Of a stretch of 64,000 bases of DNA, positions 32,996 to 40,843 are shown one piece after another. How positions within the stretch are numbered: position 1 is the first letter of the stretch; the number at the start of each line of letters is the position of its first letter. A program made the position numbers and the translations under genes. The stretch is from Kaistia defluvii (GTDB lineage Bacteria > Pseudomonadota > Alphaproteobacteria > Rhizobiales > Kaistiaceae), in assembly GCF_026343955.1 (NCBI RefSeq), contig NZ_JAPKNI010000001.1, positions 558,001-622,000 on the forward strand. Direction: 5' to 3'. The notes beneath the pieces were generated by a model, which was not told the DNA's origin, made no database searches, and saw nothing but the letters and a program-made list of their open reading frames with translations.

Positions 32996-35900
32996 TCAGC
33001 CTGCGATCCAGAAGCCGGCGGGGCCGGTGCTCGCGAGATAGAGCGCGAGGAAATAGAACAGCACCACCATCGCATAGGTCTGGCCGTTGCCGGTATAGAC
33101 CTGGCGGAAGGTGGCGGCGGTGGCGAGCGTGAAATCGGTGACGCCCTGCCAGAACAGGGTGGCGACCGGCGGCACGGCCACCTCGATCCCGCGGCGATAA
33201 TAGGCGTAGAAGCGGGCGAGATTGCCCGTGCGACCGACGCCGCTGCGATAGACGAGCCACGCGATGACGCCGAGCGCGGCCGCCACCGCGACGGCGATCA
33301 GCATCACCGGCGTCGGGTTCCAATAGCCGTAGATCGTGTAGAGCGACATGCCCTCCCAGACCAGCGTCGAGGCGAATTGCGGATCGATCGCCGCCGAGAC
33401 GGGATCCATCAGCAGCTTCGGATAGAGCGACAGCACCAGGATGCCGACGACCAGCAGCGCCTGCGGCACCAGCAGCGCGATCGGCAATTCGCGCACGCTC
33501 TCCTGCCCGCGCTGGCGCTTGCCCAGGAACAGGCCGGCGACGAGGCGGATCATGTAGAGGAAACCGAGGAAGGTGGCGAAAAGCCCGGCGGCGGCGAGGA
33601 AGTTCCAGCCCTTGTCGGTCATGGCCGAGAGCAGCAGCCATTTGCCGCCAAAGCCCATCAGCGGCGGCAGGCCCGACATCGAGACGATGGCGACCACGAA
33701 CAGGATGAAGGTAATGGGCATGGCGCGCGCCAGCCCGCCCGTCTCGCCGAACGAGCGCGTTCCGGTCCGCAGGATAATGCCGGCGACGGCGAGGAACAAT
33801 ATGCCCTTCACCATCATGTGGTTGGCGACGAGATACAGCGCGGTGACCCAGCCGAGATGGCTCATCAGCGCGATCGCGGTGACGATGTAGCCGAGCTGGC
33901 TCATGCTGGAATAGGCGAGCAGACGCTTGAAGTCGGTCTGGCGCAGGGCCATCACCGCGCCGGCGATGGTCGTCAGCATGCCGATCCAGGCCATGCCATG
34001 CGCCAGTTCCAGCGCCGCTTGCGAGCGGATCGCCAGATAGGTGCCGGTCAGCAGGCCGAAGATCGCCACCTTGCTGACCACGGCCGAGAGCATGGCGGTG
34101 AAATCATCATCCGCTTCCGCATAGGCGCCCGGCAGCCAGACATGCACGCCGATGGCGCCGGCCTTGATCAGGAAGCCGATGCCGAGCAGCACCAGCGCCG
34201 TGGTGGCGTCGGGGCCGGCGGTCAGCAGCGCCGAAAGGCTGGTGGTGCCGCTGACCGAGGCGATGCCGGCGAAGCCCGCCAGCAGGAAGAAGGCCGAGAG
34301 CAACGAGAACAGCAGGAAGGTCAGCACATGCGGCCCCGCCCCCCTGCCCTTGGCGATGAGGAAGCAGGAGGCGAGCGTGACGATTTCCCAGCTGAAGAAG
34401 AATTCGAGGCTGGTGGTCGAGCGCAGCAGTGCCGGGATCGAGAGCAGCAGCACCGCCAGCATCGGGAAATAGCCGGGGCGCGGATCGTCGCGATAGAGGC
34501 TGGCGGCCGCGATGACGAGACTGCCGCCGAGCAGCAGCACGGCGAACAGCCGGGCGATTCCGGTGGCGCTTTCGGCCAGCCAGAAGCCGACCAGCGTCAC
34601 GGCGATCAGCATCAGCACGGCCTTCAACCGGCCGGGCAGCCGGTCGAGCGCACAGAGAACGACGCCGACGGCGAGCGGCGCAAAGATCCAGAGCGACGCC
34701 GCGCCGGAAATCCGCGCGGCGATATAGCCGGCGACGACGAGCAGCAGAGCGATGCCGTAGACCGGCAGCAGCGCCACCGTATCCGGCCTCGCCTCGGCCC
34801 GCGCGTCGGACGGGCGCATGGCGCGGACGAACCAGTGGAACATGTAGGCGGCTTCGAGCAGCGAGCCGGTCAGGATCACGGCGATCCAAGGCAGCTTGCC
34901 GGCGCTGGTCAGTTGCATCACCAGCTCCCACTTGGCCCAGAAGCCGGGGAATGGCGGCAGGCCGGCGATCGCGACCATGAAGAGCGCCAGAAGCGCGAGC
35001 AGAAGCGGCCGGCCGGAGAGGCTGGTGCGCGCGTCGACTTCATCCTGGCGCAGGACCCCGGCGAGCCAGAACAGGCCGGCCTTGGCGAGCAGGTGGTTGA
35101 CGAACAGGCCGCCGACGACGAGCGGGATCGATGCCTCGGCGCCGATTTCCGTCAGCAGCGCCAGGGCCAGCATCATCAGCCCCATCTGGCTGATCGAAGA
35201 ATAGCCGAGCATCCGCTGGACCTTGGTCTGGGTGCAGCCGATCAGGTTGGAGAACAGGAAGCTGATGCCACCGGAGATGGCGATGATGCCGAGCTGGTCC
35301 TGGAACAGCGGCAGCAGCTTCATCAGCGCGAAGAACACGCCGGCGGAAACGCCGACCGAGACCATCGCGGCGATGCCGCTCGGCGCGGTCTCGTAAACGT
35401 CGAGGCCCCAGCCATTGGCCGGGAACGGCTTCAGCTCGATGACGAGGCAGGCGAGCACCATGAGGAGCGCCGTGGTGCCGATCGGCCCGGTGATCTCGGC
35501 GCGATGTTCGATCAGCGCGTCGATGTTGAGCGTGCCGGTGACGTAGTAGAGCAGCACCGAACCGAGCAGGAACAGGGTCGAGGCGATGACCGTCGCCATG
35601 ATGTATTTGAACGCTGCCGAAACCGCGGCGGAGCGGCGTTCGAGCCCGAGCAGGCCGTAGGTTGCGATCGAGACAATCTCCAGGAAGACGAAGAGATTGA
35701 ACAGATCGCGGGTCATCACCATGCCGTCTATGCCCATCACCAGGATGAGATAGAGAAGCAGCGCGCCGTAATTTCCCTTGAGCCGATCCCACAGATGCAG
35801 CGCGCCGAGCAGCGCCACGAGATTGACACCGAAGGTGAAGAAGCCTTCCCAGAGGCCGAAGCGGAGATTGATCGACAGCGGCGGCTGCGAACCGGCCGTG

Positions 35901-36094
35901 AGCACCTCGATCGTGGGCCCGCCTTGCAGCAGGCCGGCGAACGATACGCCGCTGACCGCGACGATGCCGATCAGCGCGACGAAGAAGCCGGCATGCAGCC
36001 ACGGCTTGCCGAGCCGGTAGAGCAGCGGGATGACGAAACCGCCGCCGAGGCCGAGCAGGAAGATGTTCAGCGGATGGAAAAGCGCCTCTACCAT
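32996..36094 (-). CDS. Fused double MrpD/NuoL-type proton-translocating subunit
   Basis: From the ATG at 36094 this 1032-residue membrane protein contains two complete antiporter-like domains in one chain. The first (about 1-480) has MTRDLFNLFVFLEIVSIATY, KPFPANGWGLDVYETAPSG and MLGYSSISQMGLMML. The second (about 520-1000) has SLEFFFSWEIVTLASCFLIA, AGAIGVHVWLPGAYAEADDD and LLAYSSMSQLGYIVTAIALM. Both have the lysine and glutamate pattern of the proton-transfer helices. In known Mrp systems MrpA and MrpD are separate. Here the second domain probably takes the MrpA/NuoL place. Its start overlaps the MnhC stop by 7 bp. Partners are the E, F, G, B and C subunits upstream. Confidence 0.87.
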   Translation of the reverse strand: MVEALFHPLNIFLLGLGGGFVIPLLYRLGKPWLHAGFFVALIGIVAVSGVSFAGLLQGGPTIEVLTAGSQPPLSINLRFGLWEGFFTFGVNLVALLGALHLWDRLKGNYGALLLYLILVMGIDGMVMTRDLFNLFVFLEIVSIATYGLLGLERRSAAVSAAFKYIMATVIASTLFLLGSVLLYYVTGTLNIDALIEHRAEITGPIGTTALLMVLACLVIELKPFPANGWGLDVYETAPSGIAAMVSVGVSAGVFFALMKLLPLFQDQLGIIAISGGISFLFSNLIGCTQTKVQRMLGYSSISQMGLMMLALALLTEIGAEASIPLVVGGLFVNHLLAKAGLFWLAGVLRQDEVDARTSLSGRPLLLALLALFMVAIAGLPPFPGFWAKWELVMQLTSAGKLPWIAVILTGSLLEAAYMFHWFVRAMRPSDARAEARPDTVALLPVYGIALLLVVAGYIAARISGAASLWIFAPLAVGVVLCALDRLPGRLKAVLMLIAVTLVGFWLAESATGIARLFAVLLLGGSLVIAAASLYRDDPRPGYFPMLAVLLLSIPALLRSTTSLEFFFSWEIVTLASCFLIAKGRGAGPHVLTFLLFSLLSAFFLLAGFAGIASVSGTTSLSALLTAGPDATTALVLLGIGFLIKAGAIGVHVWLPGAYAEADDDFTAMLSAVVSKVAIFGLLTGTYLAIRSQAALELAHGMAWIGMLTTIAGAVMALRQTDFKRLLAYSSMSQLGYIVTAIALMSHLGWVTALYLVANHMMVKGILFLAVAGIILRTGTRSFGETGGLARAMPITFILFVVAIVSMSGLPPLMGFGGKWLLLSAMTDKGWNFLAAAGLFATFLGFLYMIRLVAGLFLGKRQRGQESVRELPIALLVPQALLVVGILVLSLYPKLLMDPVSAAIDPQFASTLVWEGMSLYTIYGYWNPTPVMLIAVAVAAALGVIAWLVYRSGVGRTGNLARFYAYYRRGIEVAVPPVATLFWQGVTDFTLATAATFRQVYTGNGQTYAMVVLFYFLALYLASTGPAGFWIAG

Positions 36095-36462
36095 TTCGAC
36101 TCCGTGAACGCGTCGATGGAGAGCGTCTTCTTGGCGGCGTAGAGGCGGATGGCGTAGGCGAGCATGACGGCGGTGACCGAAAGGCCGATGACGATGGCCG
36201 TCACCACCAGCGCCGAGGGGATCGGGTCGATGGCGCGGTGCGGCGCATCGGCCGGGCTTAAGGCCACGTCGAGGATCGGTGCGGTGCCGGCGGTGATGTA
36301 GCCCGTCGCGACCATGACGAGGTGCAGCCCGGTATCCATCACGGCGAAGCCGATGATGATGCGCAGGATGTTGCGGTGGGTCAGCATGCCCCAGATGCCG
36401 ATCAGCGCCAGCGCGAAGCCGGTAATCAGCAGGATGGTGGAAACCGGTAGACCTGTCGTCAT
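36088..36462 (-). CDS. mnhC: Mrp/Mnh antiporter subunit C (NuoK-like)
   Basis: This 124-residue protein has three membrane helices: STILLITGFALALIGIWGML, ILRIIIGFAVMDTGLHLVMV and PSALVVTAIVIGLSVTAVML. The NuoK-like pattern and the phrase DPIPSALVVTAIVIG are typical of MrpC/MnhC. The ATG is at 36462. It lies 8 bp after the MnhB-like gene and overlaps the double antiporter subunit by 7 bp. Confidence 0.92.
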   Translation of the reverse strand: MTTGLPVSTILLITGFALALIGIWGMLTHRNILRIIIGFAVMDTGLHLVMVATGYITAGTAPILDVALSPADAPHRAIDPIPSALVVTAIVIGLSVTAVMLAYAIRLYAAKKTLSIDAFTESKW

Positions 36463-36470
36463 GTCCCCAC

Positions 36471-37352
36471 TCAACTTCTGAAACGGTCGATGATGACGCT
36501 GAGCTCGGCGCCGACCTTGATGCCGAGCAGCGCCGAAATGATCGGGATCGCTCCGGCGCTGATGAAGGCGCCCAAGGTACCGATCGGCAGGAAGCGCGGA
36601 TCGAGGAAACCGCCCGCCAGTACCAGCCCCAGAATGCCGAGGCAGACATAGAACACGCCGGCGAAGGATTCGACGATCGAAAGCAAGGCGACGTTGAGCT
36701 TCATGCCCGGCCGCGACAGAAGCATCAGCATGACGCCGGAGGCGACGATGGCGCCGCCCTGGAAACCGCCGCCGGCCGAGAGATGGCCGTTGACGATGAC
36801 ATAGGCGCCGAAGGTGAAGATCAGCGGCAGCAGAACCTCCGTGCCGGTGCGGACGATCTCGCTTGGCTCCCGCTGCGACGCGGTCTCCTCGTCTTCCACC
36901 GGCTCGGCACCCCGGGCCGATTTTACTGCCATGGTGCCGGTGGTCACGGCCCGCGCGCTGGCATTGGCCTTCGCCGCTGCCGCTCGGGCGGCGGCGGCCC
37001 TTGCCGCCTCCGTCCTGGCGAGCACCGGCTTCGCGGCCGCAGTCTTCTCGCCGGTGACCTTGTCGCTGGAAACCTTGGCGACGGACGCCTTGCCGTCGTC
37101 CTTCTTCAGCAGCAGGCCGACGCTGGCCGCCACCATGAACAGCACCGCCACTTCGCCCAGCGTGTCGAAGCCGCGATAGGTGATGAGGATGCCGGTGATG
37201 ATGTTGGGCGTGCCAAGCTCGACCGGCGCGCGGGTGACATAATCGAGCGCCAGCGGCCGCAGCGCGTCCAGCTCGACATAGCCGCCCACCATGCGCGCGA
37301 AGATCAGCCCGAACAGCAGGACGAGGATCGCGACGAGGATGTGGCGCATCAT
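36471..37352 (-). CDS. mnhB: MnhB-type subunit fused to an MbhE/MrpA-C-terminal-like segment through an Ala/Lys-rich linker
   Basis: This 293-residue protein is longer than standard MnhB (~140). Residues 1-85 hold a two-helix segment with RAPVELGTPNIITGILITYR and GFDTLGEVAVLFMVAASVGL, as in the C-terminal part of MrpA or hydrogenase subunit MbhE. Residues ~86-165 are a low-complexity linker rich in Ala, Lys and Arg (EAARAAAARAAAAKANASAR). Residues ~170-293 are the MnhB domain with FGAYVIVNGHLSAGGGFQGG, its signature. The linker is probably cytoplasmic and disordered. Its start overlaps the MnhG stop by 4 bp. Confidence 0.88.
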   Translation of the reverse strand: MMRHILVAILVLLFGLIFARMVGGYVELDALRPLALDYVTRAPVELGTPNIITGILITYRGFDTLGEVAVLFMVAASVGLLLKKDDGKASVAKVSSDKVTGEKTAAAKPVLARTEAARAAAARAAAAKANASARAVTTGTMAVKSARGAEPVEDEETASQREPSEIVRTGTEVLLPLIFTFGAYVIVNGHLSAGGGFQGGAIVASGVMLMLLSRPGMKLNVALLSIVESFAGVFYVCLGILGLVLAGGFLDPRFLPIGTLGAFISAGAIPIISALLGIKVGAELSVIIDRFRS

Positions 37353-37723
37353 GAGCGCTTCCTCCGCCCGGCATTCTTGGCCGGAGGCTTCGCCCCGTTC
37401 CCGTCCGCCTCGTCCTCGGCCAGCATGTCGACGCCGGTGGTGGGGGTCATCGGCGTTCGGATGCGGTAGGCGGCGCGCGACAGCGCGTGCGACGAGATCG
37501 GGTTGGTCATCAGCACGAAATAGATCGCGAGGATCAGCTTGAAGGTCCAGCCGGGGTGGTAGAAGGCAAGCCCGATCAGCACCAGCATGTTGCCGAGCGT
37601 CGTCGCCTTGGTCCCGGACTGGATGCGGGTGAAGGCGTCCGGCATGCGCAAGATGCCGACGCCGGCCGAAAACAGGAAGATGGCGCCGGCCAGGATGAAC
37701 AGGCTGCCGATGATCTCGATCAT
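37349..37723 (-). CDS. mnhG: Mrp/Mnh antiporter subunit G
   Basis: This 124-residue protein has three helices and the family motif GVGILRMPDAFTRIQSGTKA near residue 25, followed by TLGNMLVLIGLAFYHPGW. The last ~35 residues form a polar, basic tail ending KNAGRRKRS. It lies 3 bp after the DUF4040 gene and overlaps the next gene by 4 bp. Confidence 0.93.
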   Translation of the reverse strand: MIEIIGSLFILAGAIFLFSAGVGILRMPDAFTRIQSGTKATTLGNMLVLIGLAFYHPGWTFKLILAIYFVLMTNPISSHALSRAAYRIRTPMTPTTGVDMLAEDEADGNGAKPPAKNAGRRKRS

Positions 37724-37726
37724 GGC

Positions 37727-37969
37727 TCAGCCCTTCCCGTTGCCGGTTTTACGGATGGCATACAGGAAGATGAAGGTGGCGAGGCCGGAGCCGATCGCCG
37801 CCTCCGCCATCGCCACGTCGGGGGCGGCGAGCAGCAGGAACGACACAGCCGCGAACAGGCTCGCCAAGCCGGACGCGACCATGGCGGGCATCACATCCTT
37901 GAGGCAGACGGCCAGCACGCCGCTGACGAGGATGCTGGCGCAGACCAGGAGAAGCAGGAACTCGAGCAC
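37727..37969 (-). CDS. DUF4040/MbhD-like antiporter subunit
   Basis: The GTG at 37969, one base after the MnhF stop and 8 bp downstream of AGGGG, gives an 80-residue protein with three hydrophobic segments. LAAPDVAMAEAAIGSGLATF, with its conserved acidic residues, is the signature of the DUF4040 segment, which in canonical Mrp complexes is part of the MrpA C-terminus and in membrane-bound hydrogenases is subunit MbhD. Here it stands alone, which fits the absence of a full MrpA. Confidence 0.85.
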   Translation of the reverse strand: MLEFLLLLVCASILVSGVLAVCLKDVMPAMVASGLASLFAAVSFLLLAAPDVAMAEAAIGSGLATFIFLYAIRKTGNGKG

Positions 37970-37970
37970 G

Positions 37971-38231
37971 CTAGAGCCCCTTTTCCAGGAAACGCGCGAT
38001 CGCCAGCACCGCCAGGAAGCTGAGCAGGCCATAGACCAGCGCCACGTCGATATAGACGAAGCGGCCGGAGACATGCGCGTAGAGGGCGATCAGCGAGATC
38101 GAGATGACGGTGAGCATGTCGATGGCGACGATACGGTCGACCAGCGTCCTGCCGATGACGAGACGGATCACGCCGCACAGGATGGCGAGAAAGATCAGGA
38201 TCGCGGCGATCTGGATGATGAACTCAGCCAA
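37971..38231 (-). CDS. mnhF: Mrp/Mnh antiporter subunit F
   Basis: This 86-residue, three-helix protein contains RLVIGRTLVDRIVAIDMLTV, the MrpF signature with the conserved Asp, and ends FVYIDVALVYGLLSFLAVLA followed by IARFLEKGL. It overlaps mnhE by 8 bp upstream and abuts the DUF4040 gene downstream. Confidence 0.93.
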   Translation of the reverse strand: MAEFIIQIAAILIFLAILCGVIRLVIGRTLVDRIVAIDMLTVISISLIALYAHVSGRFVYIDVALVYGLLSFLAVLAIARFLEKGL

Positions 38232-38751
38232 AGACTTTCTCCAGATGCGTCTCGAACGGGCCGGCGAGCGCTTCGGTCGCCTTGTCGAGATCGGTCGTCT
38301 GGACGTCGAGCCAGTGGATGTACAGGGTCTCGCCCTTGATATCGAGGACGAGCGACCCGGGCGTCAGCGCGATGGTATTGGCGAGCGCCAGCCGGCCGAT
38401 CGGCGACTTCAATTTCGTGCGTATCCTGACGATTCCGGGATGGATATCGATGCGCGGCGCATAGACGATGCGCATCATCGTGATGTTGGCCTTGACCAGC
38501 TCGACCAGGAAGGTGCCGCTATAGGCGAGGAAGTGATAGAAGCCGGCCGGCGTCCAGCGGATGCGGCACCAGGCGTCGCTGCTCGCGGTGAAGACATAGG
38601 CCAGCGCCAGGGTGATCACCGCGCCAACAAGGGCGACTTCGACGGCCAGCGTGGAATTGGCGACCATCCAGACGACGAACAGCACCAGCCAGAGGCTGAG
38701 CATGCCCTGCGGCGCGACGGATTTGCGACGGTCTTGATCCATGTCCTTCAC
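38224..38751 (-). CDS. mnhE: Mrp/Mnh antiporter subunit E
   Basis: This 175-residue protein has two N-terminal helices (LWLVLFVVWMVANSTLAVEV and GAVITLALAYVFTA) and a soluble C-terminal domain with the MrpE motif NTIALTPGSLVLDIKGETLY followed by IHWLDVQ. It is the first gene of the antiporter-ureF operon. Its promoter should lie in the 122 bp shared with divergent nikR, but no consensus is evident there. The complex exchanges Na+ or K+ for protons and supports alkali and salt tolerance in known systems. Confidence 0.93.
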   Translation of the reverse strand: MKDMDQDRRKSVAPQGMLSLWLVLFVVWMVANSTLAVEVALVGAVITLALAYVFTASSDAWCRIRWTPAGFYHFLAYSGTFLVELVKANITMMRIVYAPRIDIHPGIVRIRTKLKSPIGRLALANTIALTPGSLVLDIKGETLYIHWLDVQTTDLDKATEALAGPFETHLEKVFG

Positions 38752-38873
38752 CCCCGAGCGACCCGGCAGACTCTAGATTGCGGCGATGTCGCATGCAATT
38801 CGCAGCGAGATGCTGGAGGCGGCGCGCCATTCATTTTATGCTAACCATGACAAATATTTAGGGAGAAGCGGCC

Positions 38874-39395
38874 ATGCAGCGCGTGACGGTGACGATCGAC
38901 GACGACCTGCTGGAAGGCATCGACGCGCTTTGCCAGAGCAAGGGCTATCAGAGCCGGTCGGAAGCGCTGCGCGACATCATCCGCTCGGAGTTCTCGCGCG
39001 CCCAGGCGGCGGCGACCGAGGCGGCCGGCGCGGACGAGATCTGCCATGCGACGCTGACCTATGTCTACAATCACGAGACCCGGGCGCTGGCGAGCCGGCT
39101 GACCACCAACCATCATCACCATTCCGACATGTCGATCTCGACCACCCATGTCCATATGGACCATGACAATTGCCTCGAGGTCTCGATCCTGCGCGGCACG
39201 GTTTCGAAGCTGCAGGCCTTCGCCGACAGCGTGATCAGCCAGCGCGGCGTGCGCCACGGCGCCCTGCACATCATGCCGGTCGAACATGCCGAGCCGGAAC
39301 AGGGCCACACGCATCGTCACCACGAGCATGAGCATGACCACGGCCACGGCCACGATCACGTTCATGGGGAGGATCGCGGGCACAGCCATGACTAG
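38874..39395 (+). CDS. nikR: Nickel-responsive repressor NikR with histidine-rich C-terminal extension
   Basis: This 173-residue protein has the ribbon-helix-helix domain MQRVTVTIDDDLLEGIDALC with YQSRSEALRDIIRSEFSR, then the ACT-like metal domain. The nickel ligands match E. coli NikR: the His run at 80-83 (equivalent to His76), His92 and His94 in THVHMDHDNC, and Cys100. The core ends near residue 138. A further ~35 residues are mostly His, Glu, Asp and Gly and end DRGHSHD, absent from E. coli NikR (133 residues). It lies divergent from the antiporter operon, and its end overlaps the convergent DUF1576-like gene by 4 bp. Its target is probably the operator at 44483-44510. Confidence 0.95.
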   Translation: MQRVTVTIDDDLLEGIDALCQSKGYQSRSEALRDIIRSEFSRAQAAATEAAGADEICHATLTYVYNHETRALASRLTTNHHHHSDMSISTTHVHMDHDNCLEVSILRGTVSKLQAFADSVISQRGVRHGALHIMPVEHAEPEQGHTHRHHEHEHDHGHGHDHVHGEDRGHSHD

Positions 39396-40690
39396 AGCTT
39401 CTCTTCCGGCTTGTCGGCCTTGCGCCACTGGATCGCCGTGATCACCGGCGCCAGCACGGAGGCGACGATGCCGGCCGCGAAGCCGTTGTTGTAGAGATTG
39501 AGCCCGCCATGCAGCACGCCGACCGCCTGCGCGGCGGAGGAATGCACGAAGCCGGCGACGATGCCCCAATACCAGCCGAAGCGGCCGGCGATCGGCGCCA
39601 GCGTCGTGCCGAACAGCGCCGCCAGCACGATCGACGGATCGGAAGCGCTCCAGGGCTTGGCCAGCGAACCGATGAAGACGCCGACCATGATCGGCAACAC
39701 GTTCTTGGGATGCTTGCCGTAGGCGGCGAAGCCGACCATCGTGAAGATCGCGCCGATCACCGGGCCGTTCAGGTCGCCGCCGACCAGCAGCACATAGACC
39801 ATGCCGATCGCGCCGGTGACGCCCATGTTGACGAGCGTCGGGCCGATGCCGACCAGCGCTACGAAATCGCTCGGCGACTGGCCGGAGAGCGCCAGGATCT
39901 CCTTCATCTTGCCAAGCGAAGCGCGGTCGACATAGAGCCCGCCCGCGACGAGGCCGAGAAACAGTACGGTCAGGAACGAGCCGAGCAACAGGTTGTTGCC
40001 GGTGGTCCAGATGAAGACGGGATCGGGCACGAAGCCGTAGGACTTGTAGATCGCCACGACCAGCGTGCCGACGATGCCGGCGGTGAACCCCATATTGTAG
40101 AGGCTGAAGCCCATATGGGCCTTGAACAGCTGCGCGGCGGCGGGCGGCAGCATGAAGCCCATCAGCAGCCCCGTCGCGACCCCGAGCGGCAGGCCGATCG
40201 ACATCGGAAGCGCGGTCGAGAACAGGATCTCGGAGAACACCGGCGCCAGAGCACAGCCGAAGAAGGCCGTGTTGATGTGGGCCGAAAAGTCTTCCTGCTT
40301 GTAGTGCGAGTAGAGATAGACGCCGCCGAGGATCGGCCAGATGTTGATGAGGTTCTTGCCGAACAGTCCGAAGCCCAGCACCAGCATCAGGCAGGCGATC
40401 GAGGCGCCGCCGATCTGCGCCCGGGCAAGGCGGTAGATCCCGGCGGAAACCAGCGTCAGCAGGCCGGCATTGACGAAGGCCGCGCCCATGCCGCCGACGC
40501 CGATATAGTCGGTGATCAGCGTGTCGCGGGCGAGCAGGATCTTGACGAGGCCGGGCACGATGTCGCCCGGCGGCGAGACGACAAGGCCGAAGGCCACGAA
40601 CAGGGCGGCGACAAGGACGACGATGCCGAGCAGGCCGTCATTGGAGAGCTCGGGCGTCGCCTCCTGCAGGGTCGCATTCGATGCGCTCAT
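39392..40690 (-). CDS. DUF1576-like polytopic membrane protein
   Basis: This 432-residue protein has about ten or more hydrophobic spans. It appears to belong to the DUF1576 family by recollection, whose function is unknown. It has an internal duplication: KAHMGFSLYNMGFTAGIVGT in the first half resembles VLHGGLNLYNNGFAAGIVAS near the end, and VGGMGAAFVNAGLLTLVSAG resembles VGIGPTLVNMGVTGAIGMVY. Twofold repeats like this are usual in channels and secondary transporters. It lies 153 bp downstream of the nickel ATPase gene in the same direction and overlaps nikR tail to tail, so a role in nickel, urea or ammonium handling is conceivable but unproven. Confidence 0.75.
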   Translation of the reverse strand: MSASNATLQEATPELSNDGLLGIVVLVAALFVAFGLVVSPPGDIVPGLVKILLARDTLITDYIGVGGMGAAFVNAGLLTLVSAGIYRLARAQIGGASIACLMLVLGFGLFGKNLINIWPILGGVYLYSHYKQEDFSAHINTAFFGCALAPVFSEILFSTALPMSIGLPLGVATGLLMGFMLPPAAAQLFKAHMGFSLYNMGFTAGIVGTLVVAIYKSYGFVPDPVFIWTTGNNLLLGSFLTVLFLGLVAGGLYVDRASLGKMKEILALSGQSPSDFVALVGIGPTLVNMGVTGAIGMVYVLLVGGDLNGPVIGAIFTMVGFAAYGKHPKNVLPIMVGVFIGSLAKPWSASDPSIVLAALFGTTLAPIAGRFGWYWGIVAGFVHSSAAQAVGVLHGGLNLYNNGFAAGIVASVLAPVITAIQWRKADKPEEKL

Positions 40691-40843
40691 GATGTGATTC
40701 CGTCGCCTGATCCGCCGTCGCGTCGCACGGCAGGCTCGCCCGTATCATGGCAGAGGCGTCTCGGAAATTAAAACCTCGCGCGGCGCCTCAGACTGAGACG
40801 CAGCGCACAGGGAGCGGACGCAGAGCCATCCGCTCCGCGACGC

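Noticed and set aside
32981-36142. A 1053-codon open frame on the plus strand opposite the double antiporter gene
   Set aside because: Its product is almost only Gln, His, Arg, Asp, Glu and Gly without any domain, and it mirrors a well-supported membrane protein on the other strand. It arises from high GC at third positions.
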